Source: Proteobacteria bacterium SG_bin6 (GTDB lineage Bacteria > Pseudomonadota > Alphaproteobacteria > Sphingomonadales > Sphingomonadaceae). Taken from it: a stretch of 47,466 bases of DNA. Position numbers and translations under genes: made by a program. How positions within the stretch are numbered: the stretch's first letter is position 1; each line of letters begins with the position of its first letter. The DNA lies in contig LWDJ01000022.1 in assembly GCA_002083435.1 (NCBI GenBank), positions 1 through 47,466 of the forward strand, in the 5' to 3' direction. The notes beneath the pieces are model-generated. The model ran no database searches. It had not been told where the DNA came from and saw only the letters and a list, made by a program, of their open reading frames with translations. Positions 38,124 through 46,962 of this stretch are shown here, in pieces.

Positions 38124-39082
38124 GCGCTCGCCTCGGCGATGATCTGCTTCAGCACCGTCAGCGCCTGTGTCACATCGGTCTGGGCCGAGGGGATCGCCTT
38201 GCGCAGCGTGACGAAGCCATGGATCGTCCCCACCGCCTCGCGATAGGTCACCGGTACGCCGTGCTGGGCTAGCGCGGCCGCATAGGCGCGGCCCTGGTCG
38301 CGCAGCGGATCGAGCCCGGCGGTGATAACCAAGGTCGGCGGCAGGCAATGGTGCGCGCCCGTCAGTGGCGCGCCGCGCCAATGGGTCAGGTCGGGCTTAT
38401 AATGGCCGTCGAACCAGGTCATGCTCGGCTTGGTGAGCAGGAACCCCTCGCCAAACGCTTCGTAGGATGCGTAATTCACCGAGACGTCGACGACTGGATA
38501 GATCGGGAACTGCGCGATCACCGGCGCCGCCGCGGGCTGGTCGCGCAGCGCCATCGTGGTGATCACGGTGAGCGCGCCACCGGCGCTGTCGCCGGCGAGG
38601 ACCAGCCCTGTCACCTGCCGGCCCAATTCGGACGGGCTCGTCGCAACCCAGCGCGCCGCCGCCTCGCAATCATCGGGCGCGGCAGGCCAGGGATGTTCAG
38701 GGGCGAGCCGATAGTCGACCGAGATCACCGGCAGATCGAGTTGGCGCGCCATCTCCGCGCAGAAGCTGCCATGCGTCTCGAGATCACCGATCACGAAGCC
38801 GCCTCCATGGTAAAAAACAAGGGCCGGGCCTGCCCCGCGTTGCTCCCGGGCGTCGTAAAGCCGCGCCGGGATGGTCTCGGCGGGGCTGGGAATGGTCAAA
38901 TCGCGGTGAACGGCGAGTTCGCCGAGCGGTGGATCGGTCATATCCTTCGACGCGACATAGACCGCGCGCGCCGCGGGCGGCTCCAGCTCATGCGTGCGCG
39001 GGCCAGGCAAATTGTTCAGGAAAGCAAGGAATTGCGCGACGTCGGGGCGAACATAAGGGGTCGTCGCGTGGGGGTCGGTCAC
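38120..39082 (-). CDS. Alpha/beta hydrolase, hormone-sensitive-lipase-type esterase
   Basis: This 320-residue protein shows HSL/family IV esterase motifs: FYHGGGFVIGD (oxyanion hole HGGG), the nucleophile GDSAGGA, the aspartate in ITAGLDPLRDQG and the histidine in GTIHGFVTLR. It probably hydrolyses short acyl esters; the natural substrate is unknown. The start is GTG at 39082, with GAGGAG eight bases upstream. It is co-transcribed with rppH and diverges from the deacetylase-family gene. Confidence 0.9.
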   Translation of the reverse strand: MTDPHATTPYVRPDVAQFLAFLNNLPGPRTHELEPPAARAVYVASKDMTDPPLGELAVHRDLTIPSPAETIPARLYDAREQRGAGPALVFYHGGGFVIGDLETHGSFCAEMARQLDLPVISVDYRLAPEHPWPAAPDDCEAAARWVATSPSELGRQVTGLVLAGDSAGGALTVITTMALRDQPAAAPVIAQFPIYPVVDVSVNYASYEAFGEGFLLTKPSMTWFDGHYKPDLTHWRGAPLTGAHHCLPPTLVITAGLDPLRDQGRAYAAALAQHGVPVTYREAVGTIHGFVTLRKAIPSAQTDVTQALTVLKQIIAEASA

Positions 39083-39124
39083 CGGGCTCTCCTCCTGATC
39101 CTCGTTTCGCCCTAACTAGGAGCG

Positions 39125-40042
39125 ATGTACGCGGTCGTCCATCATCCCGATTATGTCGCCCCCGGCGCGCCCGGCTCCACCTATCAATGGAACAAGAACG
39201 GGCGTGTCCGCCAGATACTTAGCGAGTGCGGCGACGCGATCGAGTGGCACATGCCCGACCCTATGCCGCGCGCCTGGCTGGAGGCGGCGCACTGCCCCGA
39301 TTATGTCGCGCAAGTGCTAAGCGCCCAGGTACCGCGCGAGAAGGAGCGGCGGATTGGCTTCGCGGTCACGCGCCTGGTCTCGCGGCGTGCCCAGGCAGTA
39401 CCGGGCGGCACCTATCTCGCCGCGCGGATCGCGCTGGAACAAGGCTTCGCCGCCAACAGCGCGGGCGGCAGCCATCACGCGCTCTACGACACCGGCGCGG
39501 GCTATTGCGTGTTCAACGATCTCGCGGTCGCCGCGCTCCGGCTGACGGCGGAAGGGGTCGGGCCGTTGCTGATCGTCGATTGCGACGTCCACCAGGGCGA
39601 TGGCACCGCCGCGCTCACCGCCGGCCACCCTGCCATCGCGACCTATTCGATCCACGCCGAAAAGAACTTTCCTGTACGCAAATGCCGCTCGACGATGGAT
39701 GTACCGCTGGCCGATGGCGTGGAAGACGCAGTATATCTGGAGACGCTGAGGTCGACGCTCGAGCCATTGCTAGACACGGTGCGGCCGGCGCTCATACTCT
39801 ATCAGGCGGGGGTTGATCCGTTCCACGGGGATCGGCTCGGTCGGCTGGCACTTACCCAGGATGGGCTGGTGGCACGAGACGAACTCGTAGCCGGACTCGC
39901 CCGGTCCCGGCATGTCCCGCTCGCCTCCACGCTTGGCGGCGGCTATGGGGCGGACGCGCTCGAGGTTGCCCAGCGACACGCGCTATCGGTGCGCACCCTT
40001 GGTGCTGCATTCGCGAAATCCCGGCTTTACCTTCCGGGCTGA
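39125..40042 (+). CDS. Histone deacetylase/acetoin utilisation (AcuC) family protein
   Basis: This 305-residue protein has the zinc amidohydrolase motifs PGGTYLAARIAL, AGGSHHALYDTGAGYCVFND (the charge-relay histidines), DCDVHQGDGTA (metal Asp and His), YQAGVDPFHGDRLGRLALT (metal Asp) and LGGGYG. Family members deacetylate lysines or small acetylated amines. Here the substrate is unknown. AGGAG lies right before the ATG. It lies 67 bp before korA but shows no obvious functional link. Confidence 0.9.
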   Translation: MYAVVHHPDYVAPGAPGSTYQWNKNGRVRQILSECGDAIEWHMPDPMPRAWLEAAHCPDYVAQVLSAQVPREKERRIGFAVTRLVSRRAQAVPGGTYLAARIALEQGFAANSAGGSHHALYDTGAGYCVFNDLAVAALRLTAEGVGPLLIVDCDVHQGDGTAALTAGHPAIATYSIHAEKNFPVRKCRSTMDVPLADGVEDAVYLETLRSTLEPLLDTVRPALILYQAGVDPFHGDRLGRLALTQDGLVARDELVAGLARSRHVPLASTLGGGYGADALEVAQRHALSVRTLGAAFAKSRLYLPG

Positions 40043-40109
40043 TTTTCTACTTTGGGCTCACCCGCCTTGCCCTCTATGGGCGACTGACAACGATGACAGG
40101 ACAATGACA

Positions 40110-41978
40110 ATGGCGACCGCCACCCACACCCTCCTTCCCGAAGAGGCAAGCGCTACCCCGCCCGCGGAGTCGGTCGTGGTGCGCTTCGCCGGTGATTCGG
40201 GCGACGGGATGCAGCTGACCGGCGGTCAGTTCACGCTTTCGACCGCGCTGTCGGGCAACGACCTTGCGACCTTCCCCGATTTCCCCGCCGAAATCCGCGC
40301 GCCGCAGGGCACGTTGTTCGGCGTCTCCGCGTTCCAGATCAATTTCGGCTCGACCGAGATCACCACCGCCGGCGACCAGCCCGATGTGCTCGTCGCAATG
40401 AATCCGGCAGCGCTTAAAGTGAATGTCGATCAGCTCCGCGCCGGCGGCCTGATCATCGCCGATGAGGGCGAGTTCACCGAGCGCAACCTGGCCAAGGCCA
40501 AGTATGAGGCAAACCCGCTCGACGACGGCAGTCTGGCGAAGTGGCAGCTGATGAAGCTCAATATCAGCCAGCTGACGCTTGATGCGGTGAAGCCCTTCGG
40601 CCTTGGCAACAAGGAAGCGCTCCGCTGCAAGAATATGTGGACGCTGGGGCTGGCGCTGTGGATGTTCGATCGCGATCGCCAGCCGATTGTCGATTGGCTC
40701 AACCAGAAATTTGCCAAGAAGCCGATCCTCGCCGAGGCTAATATCGCAGCGCTCAACGCCGGCCATGCCTATGGCGAGACCGCCGAGCTTTCGGGGCCAA
40801 TGAAGCAGCACCCGATCGCCCCGGCGCCGGCCGAGGCGGGGCTGTACCGCACCGTGACCGGAGCCGAGGCAATCTCGCTCGGGCTGGTCGCGGGCGCGCA
40901 ACTCGCGGGACTGCCGATGTTCTTTGGCGGCTATCCGATCACGCCCGCGTCGGCGATTCTCCACCACCTCGCGCGGCTGAAGGAATATGACGTCACCACC
41001 TTCCAGGCGGAGGATGAGATCGCCGCGATTTGTTCGGCGATCGGCGCGTCTTATGCGGGGCAATTGGGCGTCACCAGCTCGTCTGGCCCCGGCATCGCGC
41101 TGAAGGGCGAGGCGATGGGCCTTGCGATCATGACCGAGCTGCCGCTGGTGATCGTCAACTCGCAGCGCGGTGGCCCGTCGACAGGCCTGCCGACCAAGAC
41201 CGAGCAATCGGACCTTTACCAGGCGGTCTATGGCCGCAATGGCGACGCGCCGATGCCGGTGATCGCCGCGCGCTCGGCCGCGGATTGCTTCGATTGCGCG
41301 ATCGAGGCGTGCCGGATCGCGGTCGAGTATATGACGCCCGTGATGTTGCTCACCGACGGCTATCTGGCGAACGCCGCCGAGCCGTGGCGCGTGCCGGACA
41401 TGAGCGCTTACGCGCCTTTCCCGGTCCGCTTCCTGGACGCGGTACCCGAGGGCGGCTTTCTGCCCTATGCCCGCAACGCCAAGGGCGCGCGCCCCTGGGT
41501 GAAGCCGGGGACGCCAGGGCTGCTCCACCGCATCGGCGGGATCGAGAAGTCGGTCGGCACCGGCAATATCGATTATTCGCCCGCCAACCACCAAGCGATG
41601 ACCGAACTGCGCCAGGGCAAGGTGCTGGGCATCAACGTGCCCGACCAGGAAATCGATCTGGGCGGGGCCGGCGGGAAGCTGGTCGTGGTCGGCTGGGGAT
41701 CGACCTTCGGCCCGATCCACCAGGCGGTCCGTCGCGCGCGGCTGCGCGGGCTCGATGTGAGCCACATCCACATCCGCCACATCTGGCCGATGCCTGGCAA
41801 TTTGGGTCCACTGCTCAAGAGCTATGACAAGGTGCTCGTGCCCGAGATGAACACTGGCCAGTTAAAGACCGTGCTGCGCGATCAATTTCTGGTCGATGCC
41901 CAGCCGCTGAACAAAGTGTCGGGCCAGCCCTTCCGCATCGCTGAAATTGAAGCGGCGATCGACGCGGCGCTTGCTTGA
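40110..41978 (+). CDS. korA: 2-oxoacid:acceptor oxidoreductase, fused gamma/alpha subunit (KorA-like)
   Basis: With KorB this forms a thiamine-diphosphate, iron-sulfur enzyme that interconverts a 2-oxoacid (probably 2-oxoglutarate) and its acyl-CoA plus CO2 using ferredoxin. The roughly 622-residue protein has the gamma domain first (VRFAGDSGDGMQLTGGQF, FPAEIRAPQGTLFGVSAFQI). The alpha/pyrimidine domain follows (GGYPITPASAILHHLARL, FQAEDEIAAICSAIGASYAG, TSSSGPGIALKGEAMGLA) and a C-terminal GWGSTFGPIHQAVRRAR. Start 40110 has AGGA eight bases upstream; ATG at 40104 is an alternative. Substrate choice between 2-oxoglutarate and other oxoacids is by family resemblance only. Confidence 0.92.
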   Translation: MATATHTLLPEEASATPPAESVVVRFAGDSGDGMQLTGGQFTLSTALSGNDLATFPDFPAEIRAPQGTLFGVSAFQINFGSTEITTAGDQPDVLVAMNPAALKVNVDQLRAGGLIIADEGEFTERNLAKAKYEANPLDDGSLAKWQLMKLNISQLTLDAVKPFGLGNKEALRCKNMWTLGLALWMFDRDRQPIVDWLNQKFAKKPILAEANIAALNAGHAYGETAELSGPMKQHPIAPAPAEAGLYRTVTGAEAISLGLVAGAQLAGLPMFFGGYPITPASAILHHLARLKEYDVTTFQAEDEIAAICSAIGASYAGQLGVTSSSGPGIALKGEAMGLAIMTELPLVIVNSQRGGPSTGLPTKTEQSDLYQAVYGRNGDAPMPVIAARSAADCFDCAIEACRIAVEYMTPVMLLTDGYLANAAEPWRVPDMSAYAPFPVRFLDAVPEGGFLPYARNAKGARPWVKPGTPGLLHRIGGIEKSVGTGNIDYSPANHQAMTELRQGKVLGINVPDQEIDLGGAGGKLVVVGWGSTFGPIHQAVRRARLRGLDVSHIHIRHIWPMPGNLGPLLKSYDKVLVPEMNTGQLKTVLRDQFLVDAQPLNKVSGQPFRIAEIEAAIDAALA

Positions 41979-42001
41979 CCGCGGCTTGGGAGAAACGGAG
42001 C

Positions 42002-42292
42002 ATGGCTATTGAGCTAGCCTTTACTGGGACAGCCGCCTTAGCCTCTGTGGCACTGCCTCCCGTGCTGATGGGTGGCTTTAAAGTCCATGGGTTTTTTGCC
42101 TATTTTATCACGGTCATCGGCTCAAATATTTTTGCTTGGTATTTCTTTCACTGGGCAAAGCCGGATTTTCATTACGGTCCATTAACCGGTTTGGGAATCG
42201 TAATGAATTTGATCATAACAGCGATACTTGCGGGAGCGGCAGTCGCGGTGACTGCGTTCGCGATCGATTGGATGAAGTTCAACCATGAATGA
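42002..42292 (+). CDS. Small low-GC membrane protein between korA and korB
   Basis: This 96-residue protein is strongly hydrophobic, with probable helices at about residues 5-24, 29-47 and 58-86, and a short charged end (DWMKFNHE). No family is recognised. Its DNA is about 48% G+C and falls to about 40% in the middle, against well over 60% around it, with TTT, ATT, AAT and AAA codons rare in the neighbours. It starts 24 bp after korA with GGGAGA about eight bases upstream, and overlaps korB by 8 bp (ATGAATGA). So it is inserted precisely into the operon and probably translated. Composition suggests recent acquisition. Confidence 0.7.
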   Translation: MAIELAFTGTAALASVALPPVLMGGFKVHGFFAYFITVIGSNIFAWYFFHWAKPDFHYGPLTGLGIVMNLIITAILAGAAVAVTAFAIDWMKFNHE

Positions 42293-43319
42293 CATGACCC
42301 CTATCGCCAAGACGACGATCAAGGATTGGGAATCCGATCAGGAAGTCCGCTGGTGCCCCGGTTGCGGCGACTATGCGATTCTGAAGGCGGTGCAGCGTAC
42401 CATGCCGGAGATTGGCGCGCGACCGGAGAATACCGTGTTCGTCAGCGGCATTGGCTGCTCCAGCCGCTTTCCCTATTATATGGAAACCTACGGCTTCCAC
42501 ACGATCCACGGCCGCGCGCCGGCGATCGCGACGGGGGTGAAGCTCGCCAATCCCGAGCTCGACGTGTGGATCATCACCGGCGATGGCGATGCTTTGTCGA
42601 TCGGCGGCAACCACACGATGCACCTGCTGCGGCGCAACCTGAACTGCCAGATCCTGCTGTTCAACAACGAGATTTACGGCCTGACCAAGGGCCAATATTC
42701 GCCCACCAGCCGCGAGGGAACGCGCAGCCCATCGACGCCCTATGGCTCGGTCGATCACCCGGCCAAGCCCTGCGCCTTCGCGCTGGGCTCGGGGGCGCGC
42801 TTCGTCGCGCGCGGGATCGACGTGCACAAGAATCTGCCGAGCGTGCTGAAGGCTGCCTATCGCCACCAGGGCGCGGCATTTGTCGAGATTTTTCAGAACT
42901 GTATCGTCTATAATGATGAGGTGTTCGCAGCTTTTACTGCCAAGGATCAGGCGCCGGGGCACCAGCTGTGGCTGGAACATGGCAAGCCAATGCTGTTCGC
43001 CGGCGGCACCAAGGGCCTGTCGATCGACCACAAGACGCTAACCCCGGTGGTGGTCGACGTGGCAGACGGCGATTGGCAGGCGGCGGGCGTGATCGTGCAT
43101 GACGTCACCAACCGCACGGTCGCGCATATGCTGGTCGAGCTGCCCTTTGGCGAGTTTCCCATGGCGCTCGGCGTGCTCTACGACGATCCGAAACCAACCT
43201 TTGAGGCGGCGGTCGTCGCGCAGAATGAGAGCGCGGCCACAGGGAAGACGGCTGACTTGCAGCGGCTGGTGGCGAAGGGCGAAACCTGGATGGTGGAGAA
43301 ACAGCCGCACGAGGTTTGA
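42285..43319 (+). CDS. korB: 2-oxoacid:ferredoxin oxidoreductase subunit beta (KorB-like)
   Basis: This 344-residue subunit carries the diphosphate part of the ThDP site and iron-sulfur ligands. Visible are VRWCPGCGDYAILKAV with the CxxC pair, GIGCSSRFPYYMETYGFHTIHGRAPAIATGVKLAN, and the ThDP/metal motif GDGDALSIGGNH followed by NNEIYGLTKGQYSPTS. It partners KorA, forming the two-subunit enzyme typical of aerobic bacteria and archaea. The ATG at 42285 overlaps the small membrane gene; a second ATG at 42294 is possible. Composition returns to the high-GC norm at its start. Confidence 0.93.
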   Translation: MNDMTPIAKTTIKDWESDQEVRWCPGCGDYAILKAVQRTMPEIGARPENTVFVSGIGCSSRFPYYMETYGFHTIHGRAPAIATGVKLANPELDVWIITGDGDALSIGGNHTMHLLRRNLNCQILLFNNEIYGLTKGQYSPTSREGTRSPSTPYGSVDHPAKPCAFALGSGARFVARGIDVHKNLPSVLKAAYRHQGAAFVEIFQNCIVYNDEVFAAFTAKDQAPGHQLWLEHGKPMLFAGGTKGLSIDHKTLTPVVVDVADGDWQAAGVIVHDVTNRTVAHMLVELPFGEFPMALGVLYDDPKPTFEAAVVAQNESAATGKTADLQRLVAKGETWMVEKQPHEV

Positions 43320-43494
43320 GCGCGATCTGGCGCGCGAACGTACCGCAGGAAAAGGGCGGGTCTGTGGTTATCAAGGCTTAGCGCCGGCCGCCAACGGTTT
43401 CGCCCTCAAGCGCGGTGTCGGTGGCAGCGCCGGGAACCGCACTAACCCCCTCTCATGGCTTTGCCTCTTGGCGGAAGGCCATTAAACGCCGCGC

Positions 43495-44862
43495 ATGACC
43501 TCGATCGTCTGGTTCCGCCGCGACCTGCGCCTCGCCGATCAGGCGGCGCTCGCCGCCGCTGCGGAAGGCCCTGTGATTCCCGTCTACGTGCTGGACGACG
43601 AAACGCCCAAGCACCGCAAGATGGGCGGCGCCTCGCGCTGGTGGCTCCATCATAGCCTGGCCAGCCTCGATCAGAGCCTCCGGGCCTTGGGCTCCAGACT
43701 CATCCTGCGACGCGGGCGGTGCGACGAGCAGCTCGCCGCCGTCGCGCAAGAGACTGGAGCCAGCCGCGTCCATGCATTGCGCCATTACGAGCCCTGGTGG
43801 CGCAACGCCGAGCGCGCGGTCGCGCGGCGGATCGAGCTGGTGTGCCATGACGGCAATTATCTCGCCCCACCGGGCAGCATCACCAGCGGTTCGGGCACGC
43901 CGTACAAAATCTACACGCCCTTCTGGCGCGCGCTCTCGGCGACCCTGCCGCCTCCCGCGCCGCGCCACGCGCCTCGGCGGCTGATCGCACCCGAACGCTG
44001 GCCGGCGAGCGACTCCCTCAGCGACTGGAGCCTGCTCCCAACCAAGCCCGATTGGGCGGCCGGCTTTGAAGCCGAATGGACGCCGGGCGAAGCCGGCGCC
44101 GCCGCGCGGCTCGATGCGTTCGCCACCCGCGCCGCGCGCTATGAGGAGCGCCGGAACCTGCCGAGCGTCGAAGGCACCTCGCGCCTTTCGCCGCATCTCC
44201 ATTTCGGCGAAGTCTCTCCCGCGACGGCATGGCATTTGGTCGAGGGGGCGGGGGGCTCGGTCGGCACGTTTCTCGGCGAGCTTGGCTGGCGCGACTATGC
44301 GCAGAACGTCATCCTACAAATTCCCGACTATGCCAGTCGCAACGCCAAGCCGCAGTTCGACAAGCTGACTTGGCGCGACGACAGCCGCGTCGCGGATGAT
44401 CTGCAGGCTTGGCAGCAGGGGCGCACCGGCTATCCGATCGTCGACGCCGGGATGCGCCAGCTCTGGGCGAGCGGCTGGATGCACAACCGCGTGCGGATGA
44501 TCGCCGCCTCGTTCCTGATCAAGCATCTGCTGATCGATTGGCGCGTCGGCGAGCAATGGTTCTGGAACACGCTGGTCGATGCCGATTACGCCTCCAACGC
44601 GGTCAACTGGCAATGGGTCGCGGGATCGGGGATCGACGCGAACATGTTCGTGCGGATCATGGCGCCGCTCAGCCAGTCCGAAAAGTTCGATGCCGCCGGC
44701 TATATCCGCCACTGGGTGCCGGAGCTGAAGGGCGTGAGCGATGCCGCGATCCACGACCCTGACGAGGCCGGCACGCGGCCGCGTGACTACCCGCGCAAGA
44801 TCATCGGCCACAAGGCCGCGCGCGAACGGGCCTTGGCGGCGGCAGCGGCGATGAAGGCCTAG
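43495..44862 (+). CDS. phrB: Deoxyribodipyrimidine photolyase
   Basis: This FAD enzyme repairs UV-induced cyclobutane pyrimidine dimers with blue light. The 455-residue protein has the N-terminal antenna domain (SIVWFRRDLRLADQAAL) and the C-terminal FAD domain with TSRLSPHLHFGEVSP, GWRDYAQNVI, TGYPIVDAGMRQLWASGWMHNRVRM, and NTLVDADYASNAVNWQWVAGSGIDA, which holds the FAD-binding Asp and Asn. The tail is FDAAGYIRHWVPEL. Its TAG stop overlaps the convergent HAD gene stop. The class I CPD photolyase assignment is by motif. Confidence 0.95.
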   Translation: MTSIVWFRRDLRLADQAALAAAAEGPVIPVYVLDDETPKHRKMGGASRWWLHHSLASLDQSLRALGSRLILRRGRCDEQLAAVAQETGASRVHALRHYEPWWRNAERAVARRIELVCHDGNYLAPPGSITSGSGTPYKIYTPFWRALSATLPPPAPRHAPRRLIAPERWPASDSLSDWSLLPTKPDWAAGFEAEWTPGEAGAAARLDAFATRAARYEERRNLPSVEGTSRLSPHLHFGEVSPATAWHLVEGAGGSVGTFLGELGWRDYAQNVILQIPDYASRNAKPQFDKLTWRDDSRVADDLQAWQQGRTGYPIVDAGMRQLWASGWMHNRVRMIAASFLIKHLLIDWRVGEQWFWNTLVDADYASNAVNWQWVAGSGIDANMFVRIMAPLSQSEKFDAAGYIRHWVPELKGVSDAAIHDPDEAGTRPRDYPRKIIGHKAARERALAAAAAMKA

Positions 44863-45551
44863 GTTCGCGCGGCGATCCAGCCGGGCAGGTCGCCAAGTCG
44901 ATTAAGCTGGACGAAGCGCGGATGATCGCTGGGCGCCGGCGCGCGCTCATGGCTCCAGACAATCGCGTGGGGCACGTAGACGCCCCAGGCACCGGCGGCG
45001 AGCGCGGGCAGCACGTCGGATCGCATCGAGTCGCCGGCCATCAATGCGCGTTCAGGCGTCGTGCCATATTTGGCGAACAACCGGCTAAACAATCCCGGTT
45101 CCTTCTCGCTAACAATCTCGACCCCGGTGAAATGCTCGCCCAAGCCAGAGGCGGCGAGCTTGCTTTCCTGGTGAAGCAGATCGCCCTTCGTCACCAACAC
45201 CAGTGGCGCGATGTCGCGGAGCGCAGCGATCGTCTCGGCGATGCCGTCGAGTAGCTCCACCGGGTGGGCAAGCAGCGATCGGCCGGCGTCGATGATCGCC
45301 CGCACCTCGCCCGCCGTGAGCGCATCGCCGCACAGCTCAAGCGCGGTTTCGATCATCGAGAGGGTGAAGCTCTTCGCGCCATAGCCGTAAAGGGCCAGAT
45401 TCCGCCGCTCCACTTCGGCGAGGCGTTCGAGCGCGACATGATGTTCGGCAAAGGGTGCCAGAAGTTGCGCGAGCGCGGCCTCGGTCGCCTCGAAGTGGCG
45501 CATATTATGCCACAGGGTATCGTCGGCATCGAGGCAGATAAGGTCGATCAT
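44859..45551 (-). CDS. HAD-superfamily hydrolase
   Basis: This protein of about 230 residues shows HAD motif I (CLDADDTLWHN, nucleophile Asp and acid Asp), motif II (LVLVTKGD), motif III lysine (SEKEPGLF) and motif IV (MAGDSMRSDVLPAL). The cap between motifs I and II is helical, so it is a subfamily I phosphatase. The substrate is unknown. ATG at 45551 begins the family match (MIDLICLD); an in-frame ATG at 45602 would add an unmatched basic leader. It converges with phrB and the two stop codons share bases. Confidence 0.88.
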   Translation of the reverse strand: MIDLICLDADDTLWHNMRHFEATEAALAQLLAPFAEHHVALERLAEVERRNLALYGYGAKSFTLSMIETALELCGDALTAGEVRAIIDAGRSLLAHPVELLDGIAETIAALRDIAPLVLVTKGDLLHQESKLAASGLGEHFTGVEIVSEKEPGLFSRLFAKYGTTPERALMAGDSMRSDVLPALAAGAWGVYVPHAIVWSHERAPAPSDHPRFVQLNRLGDLPGWIAART

Positions 45552-45696
45552 CAGCCACCGGGCTAGCAGGCGACGCAACCAGGAAGAAGTCGTTTCGCGC
45601 ATGCCCTAAGCGCTTGGCTCTCTGGGGCTGGGGCGGTGCGTGCAGCCCGGAAATCACCCGTCGCGGTGGTCGGGGGCATCCGCTAAGCGGACGACG

Positions 45697-46836
45697 ATGC
45701 AACGAACGCTGATCTTCCTCATCCTCGCCGGAGCGACCGTCTTGGGGTTCGCGGGGACCGACCTGGTGCTGCCGGCGGTGCCGCAGCTGCCCCGGGCGCT
45801 CGGCGGCAGCGTTCAGCAGGCGCAATATGTGCTCGCGAGCTTCACCGGCGGGATGGCGGCGGGGCTGTTGCTTTTCGGCGCGCTCAGCGGACGCGCTTCG
45901 GAGCGTGCGCTGATCGCCGCGTCGCTCACCGCCTATGCGCTGCTGTCGCTGCTGTGCGCGGTGAGCCCGTCGCTGCCGGTGCTGATCGCGCTTCGCTTCG
46001 GGCAGGGCGTTGCCTCGGCGGCGGCGGGGGTGTTCGCGCCGGGGATCGTGCGGCGGCTTTATGGGCCGCAGGCGGTAACGGCGCTGGGCGCGATCGGTGC
46101 GATCGAGTCGCTTGCGCCCGCGCTGGCGCCGGTCGCGGGCTGGGCGCTGCTGGGGCTTGGCGGCTGGCGGGTAAGCTTTTGGGTGATCGCGGCGCTGGCG
46201 TTGCTGCTCGCCACCGCCGCGAGCGGCTTCTCTGGATGGCCCCCGCCGCCGCTCGCGAGCCGTGGCAGCTATGCCCGCCTTCTGGCGCGGCCGGCCTTCG
46301 CGCGGCGGGCGCTCGCGCACGCCGCGACGGTCGCCGCGCTGCTCGTGTTCGTGTTTGGCGCGCCCGTGGTGTTCACCCGGGTGCTTGGCGTGACGATCGG
46401 CGCGTTCATCGCGATGCAGATGGCGGGTGTCGCGCTGTTCATTCTGGCGTCGCTCTTGGCGGGCCGGCTCGCGCGGTGGCTGGGGACCGGGCGGCTGATC
46501 GCGCTCGGCGCCGTGATCGCGCTCGCCGGCGGATTAGGGTTGCTTGGTTACGCGCTGGCGGGCGGACGTGACACCGTGGCGGTAAGCGCGATCTTCTTCT
46601 TGTTGAACCTCGGCCTCGGCCTGCGCGGGCCGGCGGGGTTCAACGCCGCGCTGATCGCCGCGAAGGGAGACGAGGCGCGGGGGGCGGCGCTCATCGTGGT
46701 TGCGATGCTCGCGCTGCCGGCGGCGGGGACGGCGCTGGTCGCGCCCTTCATTTTACAAGGCCTGCTCCCGATCGCGGGTGCGGCCGCGCTGCTGGCGACG
46801 ATCGCCGCCGCCGCGACCTTCACGCGGCCCAAGTGA
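45697..46836 (+). CDS. MFS transporter, Bcr/CflA-like drug efflux
   Basis: This 379-residue protein is nearly all hydrophobic, with about 12 predicted helices. The start LILAGATVLGFAGTDLVLPAVPQLPRALG resembles the Bcr/CflA family (DxxLPALPxL motif). LRFGQGVASAAAGVFAPGIVRRLY is the motif C/R-x-x-Q-G region and GRASERAL is the loop 2-3 region. The substrate is unknown. ATG at 45697 is used. Confidence 0.85.
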   Translation: MQRTLIFLILAGATVLGFAGTDLVLPAVPQLPRALGGSVQQAQYVLASFTGGMAAGLLLFGALSGRASERALIAASLTAYALLSLLCAVSPSLPVLIALRFGQGVASAAAGVFAPGIVRRLYGPQAVTALGAIGAIESLAPALAPVAGWALLGLGGWRVSFWVIAALALLLATAASGFSGWPPPPLASRGSYARLLARPAFARRALAHAATVAALLVFVFGAPVVFTRVLGVTIGAFIAMQMAGVALFILASLLAGRLARWLGTGRLIALGAVIALAGGLGLLGYALAGGRDTVAVSAIFFLLNLGLGLRGPAGFNAALIAAKGDEARGAALIVVAMLALPAAGTALVAPFILQGLLPIAGAAALLATIAAAATFTRPK

Positions 46837-46885
46837 CGCCTCACGACTTGCGCCCGCGCCGCCAATGGCGCATGGCGCGCCACGT

Positions 46886-46962
<77 letters not shown>

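Noticed and set aside
40074..41780. 568-codon minus-strand frame across korA
   Set aside because: It is antisense to the KorA gamma and alpha domains and has no recognisable motifs.
43320..43494. Gap between korB and phrB examined for RNA or regulatory elements
   Set aside because: No hairpin, promoter pair or conserved RNA pattern could be recognised.
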